A program made the translations under genes and the position numbers. Below the pieces are notes generated by a model. The model saw only the letters and a program-made list of their open reading frames with translations. It searched no databases and was not told the DNA's origin. 64,000 nucleotides of DNA from Nissolia schottii (lineage: Eukaryota > Streptophyta > Magnoliopsida > Fabales > Fabaceae), in NCBI GenBank assembly GCA_003254905.1, contig QANU01045485.1, positions 25,540 to 89,539 of the forward strand, written 5' to 3'. Within the stretch, counting starts at the first letter, position 1; each line of letters starts with the position of its first letter. Shown one piece after another: positions 33,781 through 46,500 of the stretch.

Positions 33781-36552
33781 TAATATGTACATCTCGCTTT
33801 CTCCTTAGCGGAATTTCGCTAGATAATTGTCCAAGATATTTCCAATTTCAGTTGAGTCGTGAGAATCATGAACTCTTAGGATTAGAATTGTCTGTAGAAA
33901 TATTTCTGTACGTTTTCTCAAAATTCTGCAGACACTAGAATGAACCTTTGCTGTCGTCGGAGAATAACAACGCATCTAAATTATCCGTAAAAGGTACGAC
34001 TATAGACAAGAATTTAAAAATACCCCAAATGAACCTAGATTAACCTTTAGAATAATTAGGAGATCACGAGAACGTGATCAGAATATTTTTAGCAGAACCG
34101 TACGCGAAGTACTGGGATCGAAAATGACAAAATCGGATCAAAATCGATCTGCTTGAGGCCGTTAATTCTTGGCCACAAAAAGTGGCCAAGACACAAGGAA
34201 ACCCACGGCCAAGAATGGCCCAAGTGGGGTTAAAGCGGTCAAAAGTATATTGAGTCACCATATGACTCATGAAAATGACATGAAGAAAAAGACAAAATAA
34301 AGGCATTTTGGGAATTTTTGCCCCAAGGGCATAATTGAAAAGTGATTTTCGTGGGTTTGCCTATAAATACCCCCTTGGATGACAAAAAATCATAGAAAAA
34401 GGAAAATCTTGCCGAAACTCTGTCCAATTGCACACCCAATCAATATTCTGTCAAATACTGACACAGAAACTTCTCTAAACATAGACTAGCCTTGATTTCG
34501 CTAATCTTAACCTAAAGAAAACCTTTCGGAAACCTTGGAGAAAACCTTAAATCTTGAAGCTTAGGAGGAGCTTGGAAGCACCATAGCAAGGCAGGAGGCT
34601 GTAAAGAGCACCGGAACCGCAGCAAGACTTGAACAAGTGGGTAACCGACTTATCCACTGTCTATGTGGTTTCATGATTATATATATATATATATATATAT
34701 ATATGCGATTAGGATGCCTTTCATGTGACTTTGATGTATATATGTTGTTGATGATTGTCTGGATCTGTTGGTGCTGTCTGTGATTCTATTAGAATTTAGG
34801 AACGTCTAAGACAGAAATAGACATATGACATGATTTTAAAAAGAACTGTATGCTGAGATTTTTAATCATGAAAAACTAATTTTATTTTTGGATTCTACAC
34901 GAAAAATTGAATGGGGATGTAAAGTTTTATAATTTTTGGACTCCTCGATGAATTTCTCAGCAAATAGGCAGAAAACGGGGTTTTTATGAAAAAGGGCTAA
35001 ACGAGAATTTCACGTCTTGGGACTGAAAAATTGGGTTGATTTTCAGAAAATATGGATTTAGAACTATCAAAAACCTTAAGGGCAAGTCTTAAGTCCATCG
35101 GGTTTTTGAGAACTAAAATTCTAAAGAAAACCGGACGTTTACGGGGCTAAATAACAATTTTGGGAAAGAAAGGAAAACTGCAATTTCGTGGAGTTAGAAT
35201 TAAAATATGAATTTTTAAACATGAAAAATGATCTTAGGATTATCAAAAACCTTGGGGTAAGGTCTTGGACCTCTCCGGTTTCTGATCTCTAATCTCTGAC
35301 AGAAAACGGATGTATGCTTTGTGATTTTTAGAATAACTACTGGATATGTTTGTTTATGTTTAGAAAATACTTGAGCATGAAGTATTGAGCTATATATGTT
35401 CTATGTGTTATGTGTTACATAACTATGTGAGTTTATGCTTGTTTTGCGATTTATGGAAAAAGTTGTTGGGAATATATGAGATTTATGGTTAGAAATGGTA
35501 TGGAACATGAAAATATGTCTCTTATATGTTACTGAGCTATATTTGCTCTATGTGAATGATTGCCTTGAAATATGGATTGAATGCTATCCGACTATACATG
35601 TGTTGTTGTTTTATGGGATATTGAACTGTAGACGGCAGTCCTAGGGTGTAGATCGCATCGCGTGTGGACGACAGTCCTAGGGTGTAGATGGCATCGCGTG
35701 TGGAAGGCGTAATGCATCGCGGGTGGACGATCCTAGGGTGCGCATTGCATCGTGTGTGGACGGTCCTAGGGTGCTCATTACATCGCGTGTGGACGGTCCC
35801 ATGATATGAGTGATGAATGATGAATGTTTGATTGAGAATTTGTTCCCTAGGAGCTAGGGTAGGAAGTAGAAGACCTAGGAATGAAAAGATTAGACTCCCT
35901 CAAACACCTAGTAATATAGGTAGCTCAAGACTAGCAGGGATATTAATAATTAGTAGGGACGTAGCATAACTGTGGCACCCAGAGACCCCTGAGCGGCGGA
36001 ATCATAATTGAGACTAAAATTACGATGACCAAGGTTTCCCACTGAGAATGCAGAGTTCTCATACCTGCTCCTTTATGGTTCCAGGTGAGCAAGACAGGGA
36101 TTCAACTTGATATACGAAGCGGCAGCCTCGAAGGAGATGAATCGAGAAATAAAATAGCAGGAACTAGGATGAGAATATTACAACTAGCCGTTAGCTAGCA
36201 TGATCCATGTATTGTATATCTGTGAGAAATTTTGTATATGTATTGTTAACTACAATATTACCAATGTAAATGATTGTGATTATATGCTATGGACCACTTG
36301 TCTGCTTAATGTTTGACGGTATTATATTGGAGTAATTATTCGTGTATTATAAATTCTATATGACGGGAGACTCATATTTTATAATATATGTATAGAAAGA
36401 AAAAGTTTCAAACGGTCCATATTTTCTAAGTAAGAAATATTTTTAAAGATAAAAGTAGGGGTTAAAAGTAACCCCAACCAAAGCAGATAACAAACCTAGT
36501 GAGCATTGTTTACGACGTACGCATAAGCAGCTAGTTAGGGTGTTACATAATA
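33781..36552 (+). mobile_element. Solo LTR, 2762 bp, with 5-bp target duplication TAATA
   Basis: The element 33786-36547 starts TGTACATCTCGCTTTCTCC and ends AGTTAGGGTGTTACA. TAATA is present directly on both sides (33781-33785 and 36548-36552). It shares ends and internal organisation with the minus-strand solo LTR at 17073-20533, including a repeated block with AAAACCTTRRGGYAAGTCTT (about 35060-35280). A four-unit tandem repeat around TCCTAGGGTGTAGAT and GCATCGCGTGTGGA lies at about 35629-35805. An (AT)n run is at 34678-34704. A promoter-like CTATAAATA is at about 34361. There is no polyprotein. Confidence 0.88.
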
Positions 36553-37500
36553 CACTAAAAGAAAGGCTAAACTTTGAACAAAGGCTATACTTTTAGAATA
36601 GTGTGCTAGCCACTCAAAATTTGTTGATACCTAGTCACCCTCTCATCATGGGACCCATAAGGTACATGGTGTACCCCATAATGTATTGTGAGAAGGATGA
36701 CAAGATATTTACACCTTTTGAGTGGTTCAAAAAACATTTTTGATATTTTTACACTCAAGATATCACTTTTTACTGGCTGTCAAATTGAGAGTGACTATTA
36801 GCAAATGTTATCCTTTTCGAGTATTACTATTTGGACAATTCAAAATGTGTAAACACTTTATCATTCATCTTACAACACATCATAAAGCCCACCAGATATA
36901 GAGCAAGAATTATTTAACAAGGCACTTAGACTTTGAGCGAGGATTTTAATTTCTTTTAATGAGAAGCTAACACCTAGAGGTTTAATTTTTAGTGGAATAA
37001 TAGATAATAGAAGTGAAAGATTATTCGATCTTAAATTAGTATAGCATTGCGAATAGATTCAACTATATGCCGTCAACCATCAATGACACCTCACTTTCTC
37101 ACTTTACAATATCTCCCCTCAATTTAAAAGATCCATATCAATTGGGTTTTTGTTTTTTGTTTTGTTTTTTTTTTTTTTTTTAAGGGGGACTCTTTTGGTA
37201 TTGGTTGAAAACATCTTACTCGTAAAATGTAGTGTCTTCTTTTTACCCAAGAACAAAATCCAGCGTTTTATTAAATGCATGGGTCGGGTTGTGGTTGCCA
37301 GCGCCCACTGTTTTAGGCCCATAGGTGCAAAACACTGGACATGACATGAGTACATGACCTCAGATAGAAACTAGGTGTGATCTTACAAAAGAAAAAGGGA
37401 CTATGCAAGAAAAAAGACCAATAAATATTCAAAACGCCATGTTCTTGTTTCGACCCCAAAAAATAAAAAAGAGGAGTTCGGTTCCTCCTGTGATGCATAA
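36553..37500. other. Intergenic region before the amidohydrolase gene
   Basis: It contains a reverse-complement echo of sequence left of the solo LTR (AAAGGCTATACTTTTAG here, AAAAAGTATAGCCTT at about 33763; CAAATTGAGAGT at about 36782 against ACTCTCAATTTG at about 33735). The solo LTR therefore entered another inverted-repeat element. A poly-T run lies at about 37165-37182. No gene is seen. Confidence 0.45.
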
Positions 37501-37573
37501 TTGATCGTGTTGGAGTGGAAGCCTGGAAGGGTGCTTACCAACGAGAAGGAAGAGAACGATCGCAACCTCAACT

Positions 37574-40500
37574 ATGGAACAACCAACTGCGGACGTTTCT
37601 CACTTCCACTACACTCCTCATTATTGGTGAGCCTCTCTCTCTCTCTCTCTCTCTCGCTGGCTTGTGACCTTTCTAGGGTTTTTTGTTCTCGGATATTTTG
37701 GTGATAAAAATATATATAATAATCTTTCCTTGTCAAATTTTACAGCTGCCAGTTTTCCTTATCAATTTTTGTCTACACTGTTTTTATTTTTTGTTTACAT
37801 GTATGATTGTATAGGGTTTTACCTAATTTTTTGGTTGCAGTGTGTAGGCACATACTCAATAGTGTTGGTGTCAACTAATTTTGTTTGCAGGGTTTTGTTA
37901 TTATTATTTTTTCTTTCCATTAAGTATGTCCCTAAGTTCATTTTTACTATCTCAAGTCTCAACCCAATTAGGTAAGGTTCTGTTATTTTATAAATACATA
38001 TGGTAGTGTAGCAATTATTTTTGGGTCGTGGCGCTCTGTAAAAATGTAACATAACATCTAATGTAACGTGAACAAGATGCATGTGGATTGTCGTATACCA
38101 TAATGAAGCTCTCCTTCCTTTTAAAGCCAATGCCTGTGTATTTGCTTATGACTTTTCTCCTCCATAATTTAATTGTAGTGAGGAGAATGTGTTCATGCTT
38201 TGCAAGAAGTTGTGCACTGATGGAATAGCTAATGCTGAAGGATCTGATCTTTTTGTTGTTTTCATTTCCAATGAAAAGAAACAGGCATGTTCTACTTATT
38301 ATTCCTTCTTCTTAGGGGAGATTTGTTTGGCACTTTTCTAGCTCAACATGATTTGTGGCATTGATTTGATTATTGTGGGTATTAATTGACACTCTTTGAG
38401 CTTCTTTTGCTTCGGTGCGTTCCTTCATATTGTTAATTTTGTTTTTATTTTTTTTTACTATTACCACTTATAATATTTTGTTTTTTGCTCACCCATGCGA
38501 ATAAGTGGTTTGATGAAGCTCACCCATGCGAATAAGTGGTTTGATGAATGATGGTGAAAAAGGGAATAATTCTCTGGGTGTAGTGCTGAGCAAATTGAAT
38601 ATGAACAAAACAAGTGTCAATGTTTGCTCTTTTGGAGCATGACAGTATTAAGCTTCTGTGGTTTTTGCCTCTTTCCTTGTAGTGTATTGCTGGCATGTGG
38701 ACAGAGTACTGATTACACGTTTAAGTCATGATCGCAACCTTTTTGTTGCAGTGAACTATATACTTGAATTGCAGCTATAAAACATGGGCACAACATTTTA
38801 TTTCCATTTTTACATGTCAGATATGTGTCTCTATGGGACCTTATAAGAGATGCTGGTGAAATGTATCTGTATGTGTTCAATTCAAAATATATTTTTTTAC
38901 CATCTTCCACAATACTGGAAACAACATAGATAAATCATTTAAATTTTGATAAAGAAATAACACATAAATATTTTATTTTTTTTATACTTTTAAGAAATTT
39001 TTAATGGTAAACAATGAAAATAGGGCATGGGTAAAGTTTACTTATATGAAATTATGAATAATTAATCTCTTTTTTTAAATTTCTATCCATATTGTGTCCA
39101 CTTTCCATGTCAATCCTATAGAGTTGAAGAGTTATCAATTGTTACTTGTTCCAAAATTAAAATTCATTTTAATTAATATTTGATGTATTTGTCTTACAAT
39201 TTCTAGATCCCACTTTGGAATCAAAAAGCTAGCAAAAGAGCAGATGGAATTATTCTTTGGGATTATCATGTAATTTGCATTCAGGTATTGCCAAATATCT
39301 ACTTCCTTCCAATGAGTTGAGGTAGCTGGCTGACTAGGTTTCAAAATCATTATATTGTGATTTCATTACAGATAAATCAAGGAGGTGGCCCTCCTCTAGT
39401 GTGGGACTTAGATTCAAATCTTCCATTTCCTTCACCTCTTGCTTCATATGTGTCTGAAACAATCCGGCCATCATTTAAGCTTTTTTCTGATTATAATAGG
39501 TAATGCTGCTGATGCACCATCTGTTTTTTTGTCACTTTGTTCTCTGCTAACAGGTTATCTTTGCAGTTAAATTTTTTCTCGCTGATATTGCAAATTTTCC
39601 GTTGATAGTACTGGTACTGCTTGTCCAGGTTGTGAACTTGTGCATGTCACATTAAAGCTTGCCATGATTTTACTTCTATGAAATTAAAATCTAATCATCA
39701 CGAGGGGATGACCTGATGCTAATGTCTTCATGTTTCTAGACGTGTGTTAAATGAAGAATTATGAACTATATATATATATATTTACTTATTTTCCCCCATT
39801 TACCTCTTGACTTCCTTGCCTTGAATGGTTTTAGGAGAAAAAACTAGTAGGAGAAAAAACTAGGTGGATATGGAATAAAGAAACAGAAGAGATTGTACAC
39901 CAAATTCAGCAATTATGCCAAAAATTACCTAGGCTAACTATTCCTAGCATCAGAAAATTATTGGGGAGCAGCATTATATCATGAAAAAGAAAATGAAAAA
40001 AAAAAAAATTACTAGATACCAGAAACTTTCAACTCTATCATCCTTGAAGAGTAAAGGTATGGATAGCTAAATTATTAGAAATCAGGGGTACATATTGTTC
40101 TTTCTTAAGTAGGATTGGATCCCAGAGAGATTCTATTAGCCTTAATATAATAACGATATACAATATAAAAGCATAGTCAATTCAGCTACGCCTCCTCTCA
40201 GTGTTATAGATCGTGACGCTATAGTGCACGATTGCGGCAGAACAACGCGGAACATGGGTGAGGCGCGATGCAGTGGTCCACCGCAGAGTGTTTCTCGTTC
40301 GTGGAGATCGCGGCTGCTTTCGCGGTCAAAATTGCAGCGCTAATCGCGGCCTTGCAGCCTCATCTATGGAAGAAGTTTGAAGAAGGCGAATAGAAGCCCT
40401 CATTTTTAAGCCAAACCCTAATTTTTTAATGTTTTAAGATGAATTACCTTCTTACCCTCACTTTGGCTGCTGAAAGATCTATTCTGCCTTCAGTTAATGG

Positions 40501-43500
40501 CTTGAAATTTCCAATTTGCTCTCATTTTTCTATTGCAATGTCTATTTTTCCCTTACTTATTCTGATGAAATGTCTATTGTACCCTCACTTTAAAGTCATC
40601 TTCCCCAACCTTATCTTAGTCAACCTATCTTCTAGACCTCTACGTAGTTGCAGTAGCACCTTGTGAAAAATAGAGCAATATCTGCTCTTCTTTCCAGCGA
40701 CTGCAACTCCTCCCACCGGTGACTGCAATTGGATATTTTGGTGACCCACTTCGGCCACACCTCTCTTCTTTTTCTCTTGTTTTTGTTCCTGAACTTCTCT
40801 CTCTCTCTCTATGCTTCCTCTGCCCTTCTCTCCATTGTCTCTGCTTTTCTTTCTTCTTTCTTTTTCCCTTGTTGCTGGCTTTCTGCCCCTTGTCTCCTCC
40901 TTTCTCTAATTCCTTTCTTATATCTGAGTCTCAGAGGCCTAGGTTTAATTTGATTCAATATTTTATCATTTTTCCTTATGATATTTCATGTTTGTTTTAC
41001 TATTGATTTATACCATAGATTTATCTTTAGAGTATAGATTATGACTTTTGATTATTAAAGATAAGTATGTGTTTGTGGTTAACATTTCATTCTTTAGCAT
41101 TTGTATGTATGTGGTATAAATTAAACAATATTTATGTATATTTAATGAAATAGTAGTCATCTTGCTCCCGCATTCCCGCTCAGCATTTTTTGGGGTCAGT
41201 CGCTCCGCACCACTATCCGTGATTGACACACACACACACACACACACACGCGCGCGCTCTTCATGTGGAGGTTAGCATTCTCCACATTTTATTTTGGTCA
41301 AGAAAATCCAATCCACCCTTTCAAAATCATTTTTATGATAAGGACAATTAAATAATTTCATTATATCAATTAATTACTAAATTAACATTTTTTTTTTCTC
41401 TCTCTCTCTCTCTCATATTCTCTCTCATCGGTTCGCGCGCTCTGGAGGTTAGCTATCTTCACTCACCTTTCTCGTCCTCCCATGCACTGCTATTCTACAA
41501 TTTTTTTCCCTCACAAGTTTCCCTCTCCTCTCTCACGCAGGTTCTTGTGTAGCTCAAACTCTTACCATTTTTTTTTCCCTTACAATAATTACAGTATTAC
41601 ACAAGCTTGAAAGGATGGTGTGGATTGGAATCGCTACACCACCATTTATGTCACTCCAAAGAATGGTTTTAGGCTTAGCTATGCACACTTTGGAATGTGC
41701 TGGTTCCATTAACGATGACCTGTGTTAGAGAAAATGAAATTACAAAACTATCTAATACCTGGAGTTGGTTTAAGAAAGATGGTAATAGGTATTTTGGTCC
41801 AAAACTAAATGTGGAGGTTGCTACCCTCCACGTGAAGTTGTGGAGGTTAGCAAACCCATATATGTATATATATGTATTATATTTTTATCAATTACTTGAT
41901 GAGGGTGCCCAGTTTTGTATCCCCCTAATTCATGTTGTGAAGTCAATGCATGGTTTCTTGTCCCTGGTATTTGGCCAAGATAATCCCCTAATTCAGTATT
42001 GGGCATCCTTTCTGATGTGTATATGTTTTATTGTTATTATTATTTTGATAGAAGAAAGAAGAAATTTCATTAAAGGGTGATGAGAAATACTAGTGAGGGA
42101 GGGATAATAAGTTCTCCAAAATGGAAAATACTGTATGGTAAATACAACAAGCAGAAGAAACTGGGGGAAAAAAGTATTGAGCAATGCTTTCCTATAGATA
42201 TACTCTTCAGCAAAACCAGAACAGTACCTACATTAAATTTGATGGCATAAAACCCCAAAAAGATGCATGAGTTCCTTCCTGAAAATCCCATGCAACCACA
42301 CACTCCAAAGGCCTGTAAGGTACTGTTTTTCACAAAAAAGATTCGATCATAGAGGGATCTTTGAGGGATCTTTAGATTCCTTAATGAGTTTCGCCAAGGT
42401 GGAACCTTAAAATTATTGGTGTTTGTAAGGAACTGAAAGAAAGATTGTGAGAAATGATGCTAGAAGCATCTAAGGCCTAGAACTCTTCTGTCTAAACTAG
42501 ACTCAAGTAAAACCAAAGGGAGATTGTGTTTCAGTTTTACCTTCCTCCGCCTAAATAATATATGATGTGATAAATGCCTGTTCTTAGCTAAGTAACCAAT
42601 TTTTTACAGTGTAGTGTCAAATGTTTACAGTAGTATGCACATTTGATATCTTGTTGTCAATGTTTATTTGTTCATGATATTTTATCATATAATCCTTTAT
42701 CTTTCCCCTTTACTATAAACTTTCTTTTCGTTAGATTGGTTTCCACAGGTTTTTTTTATGTCCAAATAACCTATTATCGAATGTTGATTGAAGAACTATA
42801 TTTTGATACCCTAAGTATTGAGTTGGTTTATTTTGATATTAGATTATTTCGAGTTGTGCATGCTCCGGTGTTTCTTCGTCATTTTGCATCCGATAGAAGA
42901 CACATGAAAGATTCTGATGGAAACTGGATTCAAGAACCTCCTCCGCATGAACCCATTGTTGCTGAAGGTAATGACTGAAAAAATTGTTTTACAAAATGAA
43001 GCTGCTTTGATTTGACATTTTAAAAAAATTGCTTTGACAAATTTTAGAAGAACATCATTATTACAAGGTTCTCCTGAGGTTTAGTGTATTCTACATTCCA
43101 GCTTTATTTAATGTGGATGAGATTATAGGTTCTAACATTGTTTGTCAAGCATAAGAAAGAGTCAATGTAAACTTATTGATTTCCTCAATGCATGGGAAGA
43201 TATCTTCCCATTTATAGTGCAAGAAATTTTCTCTTGCCAGGTATCAGATCACTTTGTTATTTTGGAGTCCTGCAAGATCAAATGGGGACTTCCACCTTTT
43301 AGATTTGAGAATATGTGGTTCGATTATAGCTCCCTTTTACCTCTAGTGAGAGACGAATTGGTTAACATGGAAGTTTAAGGGTGGGGATGTTTCAAGTTCA
43401 TGAAAAAGCTAAAATGCCTTAAGGAAAAGTTAAAAGGATGGAATTCAGGAAGTGTTTGGTGATATAAGGGTCAAGAAAGAAGAAACCCTTACGGGTGTGT

Positions 43501-46500
43501 TTGCGAGTTGGGTTTTGGAGGGGAAGGAAAGGTTTTGAGGGACTTAGTTATGGTTTGGCTTGGTCATGGTTTTTATAGCCCCTTAATACCTTTTCTTCCC
43601 CTCCAAAACCCAACTCGCAAACACTCTCTAAAGAAATTGAGACCTAGGATAGACTGGATATGGATGGTCTTATTTATAATGAAGACCTAGCAAAGGAGGC
43701 ATCTTTGCTTAATGATTTTGAGGAGGTTCTTCTAAAAGAATAAACAGGTTGGAGACAAAAAACTAAATTCCAATAGGCTAAGGAGGGAGATGTGAACTCT
43801 ACTTTTTCATAAGATGGCTACAGGGAGAGAAAGGGAAAGTTTGATCAAGGAATTAGAACTTGGGGTTGGGCGGATGGCCATCTTGTTAGAGATGTTGGAG
43901 GAGAAACTATCCAGACCCTTCGTTAGGGTTAGATTAGAGTGATATCACTCAAGAAAAGGCTTCAATGCTTAAGAGACCCATCAAAGAAGAGGAACTAAAG
44001 AGGGCGATTTGGTCTATGCATTCAGATAAGGCACCAGGTCCAGATGGGTTTACTGCTGCCTGTTTTCAAGCTTGTTGGGATATCATTAAAGTTGACTTGT
44101 TGAAGGTGCTTGACAAATTCCACGAAATTGGAAAGATTGGTGTGAACATCAACTCGACCTTCATCACCTTGGTTCCAAAGAAAGATAGGTCGGTTAGAGA
44201 TAAATATTTGAGGCCAATCAGTCTTGTCATCAACTTGTATAAAATCATTGCCAAGATTCTTTCTACCCGTCTGGAGATACTATTTTTGAGGATCAAAGTG
44301 CTTGCATTGCATCTTTAGATGCTCCCTTGGTGGCTTATGAAGTGGATGATGATTTGAGGATAAGGTGTCTTGTCTTTAAATTGGATTTTGAGATGGCTTA
44401 CGATAGGGTATGCGGGAGTTTTTTGGACAAGGTGCTAGAGAGAAAAGGGTTCGGTCCTAGATGGAGAGATTGGATTTCAGGTTGTCTTGCAACTAGCTCC
44501 TTCTCAGTGATAGCTAACGGAGAGCCAAAAGCTCGGTTTCGTGGTCAAAGGGTTGTGAGGCAGAGAGATATCCCCTTCTCTATTCACTCTGGTGGTTGAT
44601 GTTCTTAGTTGTTTGGTTTCTAAAGCCATGGCTAGAGGGCTAATTAATGGTGTTGACATTTGGATTAGAAAGGGTTATGGTCTCTCATTTGCGATTTGTG
44701 GATGACACTATTTTGTTGCTAGAGAATGATAAGGCTGGTTTTTTTGACTGCTCTTTCTCTTTTACAAATTTTTGAGCTATGCACTGGGTTGAAGATTAAT
44801 TGGTCCAAAACTGGTTTGGCTGGTATTACTGTGGACCCTCAAGTGCTTTCCTCTTTGGCGTCCTTGGCGGATTGCACAATGTTAGAGCTGCCTTTTGCTT
44901 ATTTAGCCATGTTAGAGCTGCCTTTTGCTTATTTAGCCGTTCCTTTGGGTAGCAATCATAGATTTGTTTCATTTTGGGATTTGGGATCTGGTTGTTGACA
45001 AGATCTCTAAAAGCCTTGATACCTGGAAAGGGGCATACATTTCTCTAGGCAGTCAAATCACCCTCATCCAAGCTTGCCTCTGTAGCATTACTCTCTACTT
45101 CATGTCTGTTTGACATACTAGTGAGGGTGGAAAATACAATTGAAAAGATTATGAGGGACTTTCTTTGGCAGGGGCTTGAGATGGAAGTTGGGATCATTTG
45201 GTGAGTTGGGAGACGTGTTCTTCTAAAAAGTTGGGTTCCATCTTATGTTTGGTAACAGATGTGTCAATTTTTGGGAGGATCTTTGGTAGGAGATGCATCT
45301 TTTAGTTTAGCCTTTCCGTGCCTATAGCGCTTATCTTCTCTACACAATTCCCCAATTCAAAATTTCTATAGTGTGCAAGAGTCTACCTATTCCGGAGCTT
45401 CCACCGTTTTAGAAACTTAAATGATAGTCTTCTGATCTAGTTATCCACTTGGGTCTTCTTGATTAGGTTGTTTTGTCTTCTTGCGTAGATACAAGGTCTT
45501 GATCTCTTAATTCTGCTAGTGTCTTTTCTTGTAGATCCTACTTTCAATTTCTAGCTGGTTTGTCTAACAATATCTCTCTTTGACTCGATAAACCCATTTG
45601 AAAGTCCAAAGCTTCCTCAAAGGTTAAATCCTTTATTTGGACAACAGTGCTTAATAGAATTAATACCAATGATATGTTGCAGGTATGCAGACCTTAAAAG
45701 CCTAGCTCCCCGGTTGTGTGTGTTTTGTGTTGTGCAAGCTCATAATCAAGTTCACATCTTTTACACTGTTCTATGGCTCACTCCTTATGGAATGCTTTCT
45801 TTGGTATATTTGGTGAGCGTTGGGTATGGCCTAGAACTTCGGATCAACTTTTGGTAATTAGGTTTGCAGCCATCAGGAGGAGGAAGGAAGCCAAATCTTT
45901 GTGGCAGTGTGCAGTCTTTGCCATAGTTTGGTGTATTTGGATAGAGTGTTACTATCTTATCTGTAATAGTAGGCTCTTGGAGAAGCAGACCCTCTAGGAA
46001 ATGATTAGGAGGTTGGCTTTTAGTTGGTGTAAAGCACATGGTCTTTCTAGAGGGGTTTCCATTTCAGATATGTTGAGAGATTGGAAAGCCTTGCTCTTTT
46101 GATCTTTCCTTCTTTAGATGTCATTTTTTCTAATAAGGATTTCTTGTCCTCCTTTATTCTTGTATTATTCTGCTCTCCTTGTTAATGAAATTCTTCTTTT
46201 ATTGAAAACAAAAATGTTAACTTATTGATTACAACTGCCTGAGTTACTGAATCAAAGAATGGAGTACATCCAAATATTTCTTTAGGAATAATTTTTGATG
46301 AATATTGGGTGTGTTTGAATCCTTAGATACTTTGTTGTTGACAAGTTATGCTGGTTTTGGGGGAAGAAAGAAAGCTAAATACTTGTGGCAATGTACAGTT
46401 TTTGCCACCCTTTGGTGCATTTGGCTAGAACGCAATTCTCACATATTTAACTATGATTTCTTAGACAAGCATGTTTTGTGGGATAAGGTTTGGCGTTTGT

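Noticed and set aside
41008-41247. A minus-strand frame starting MCVCVCV
   Set aside because: The start is a translated CA microsatellite and the remainder has no domain.
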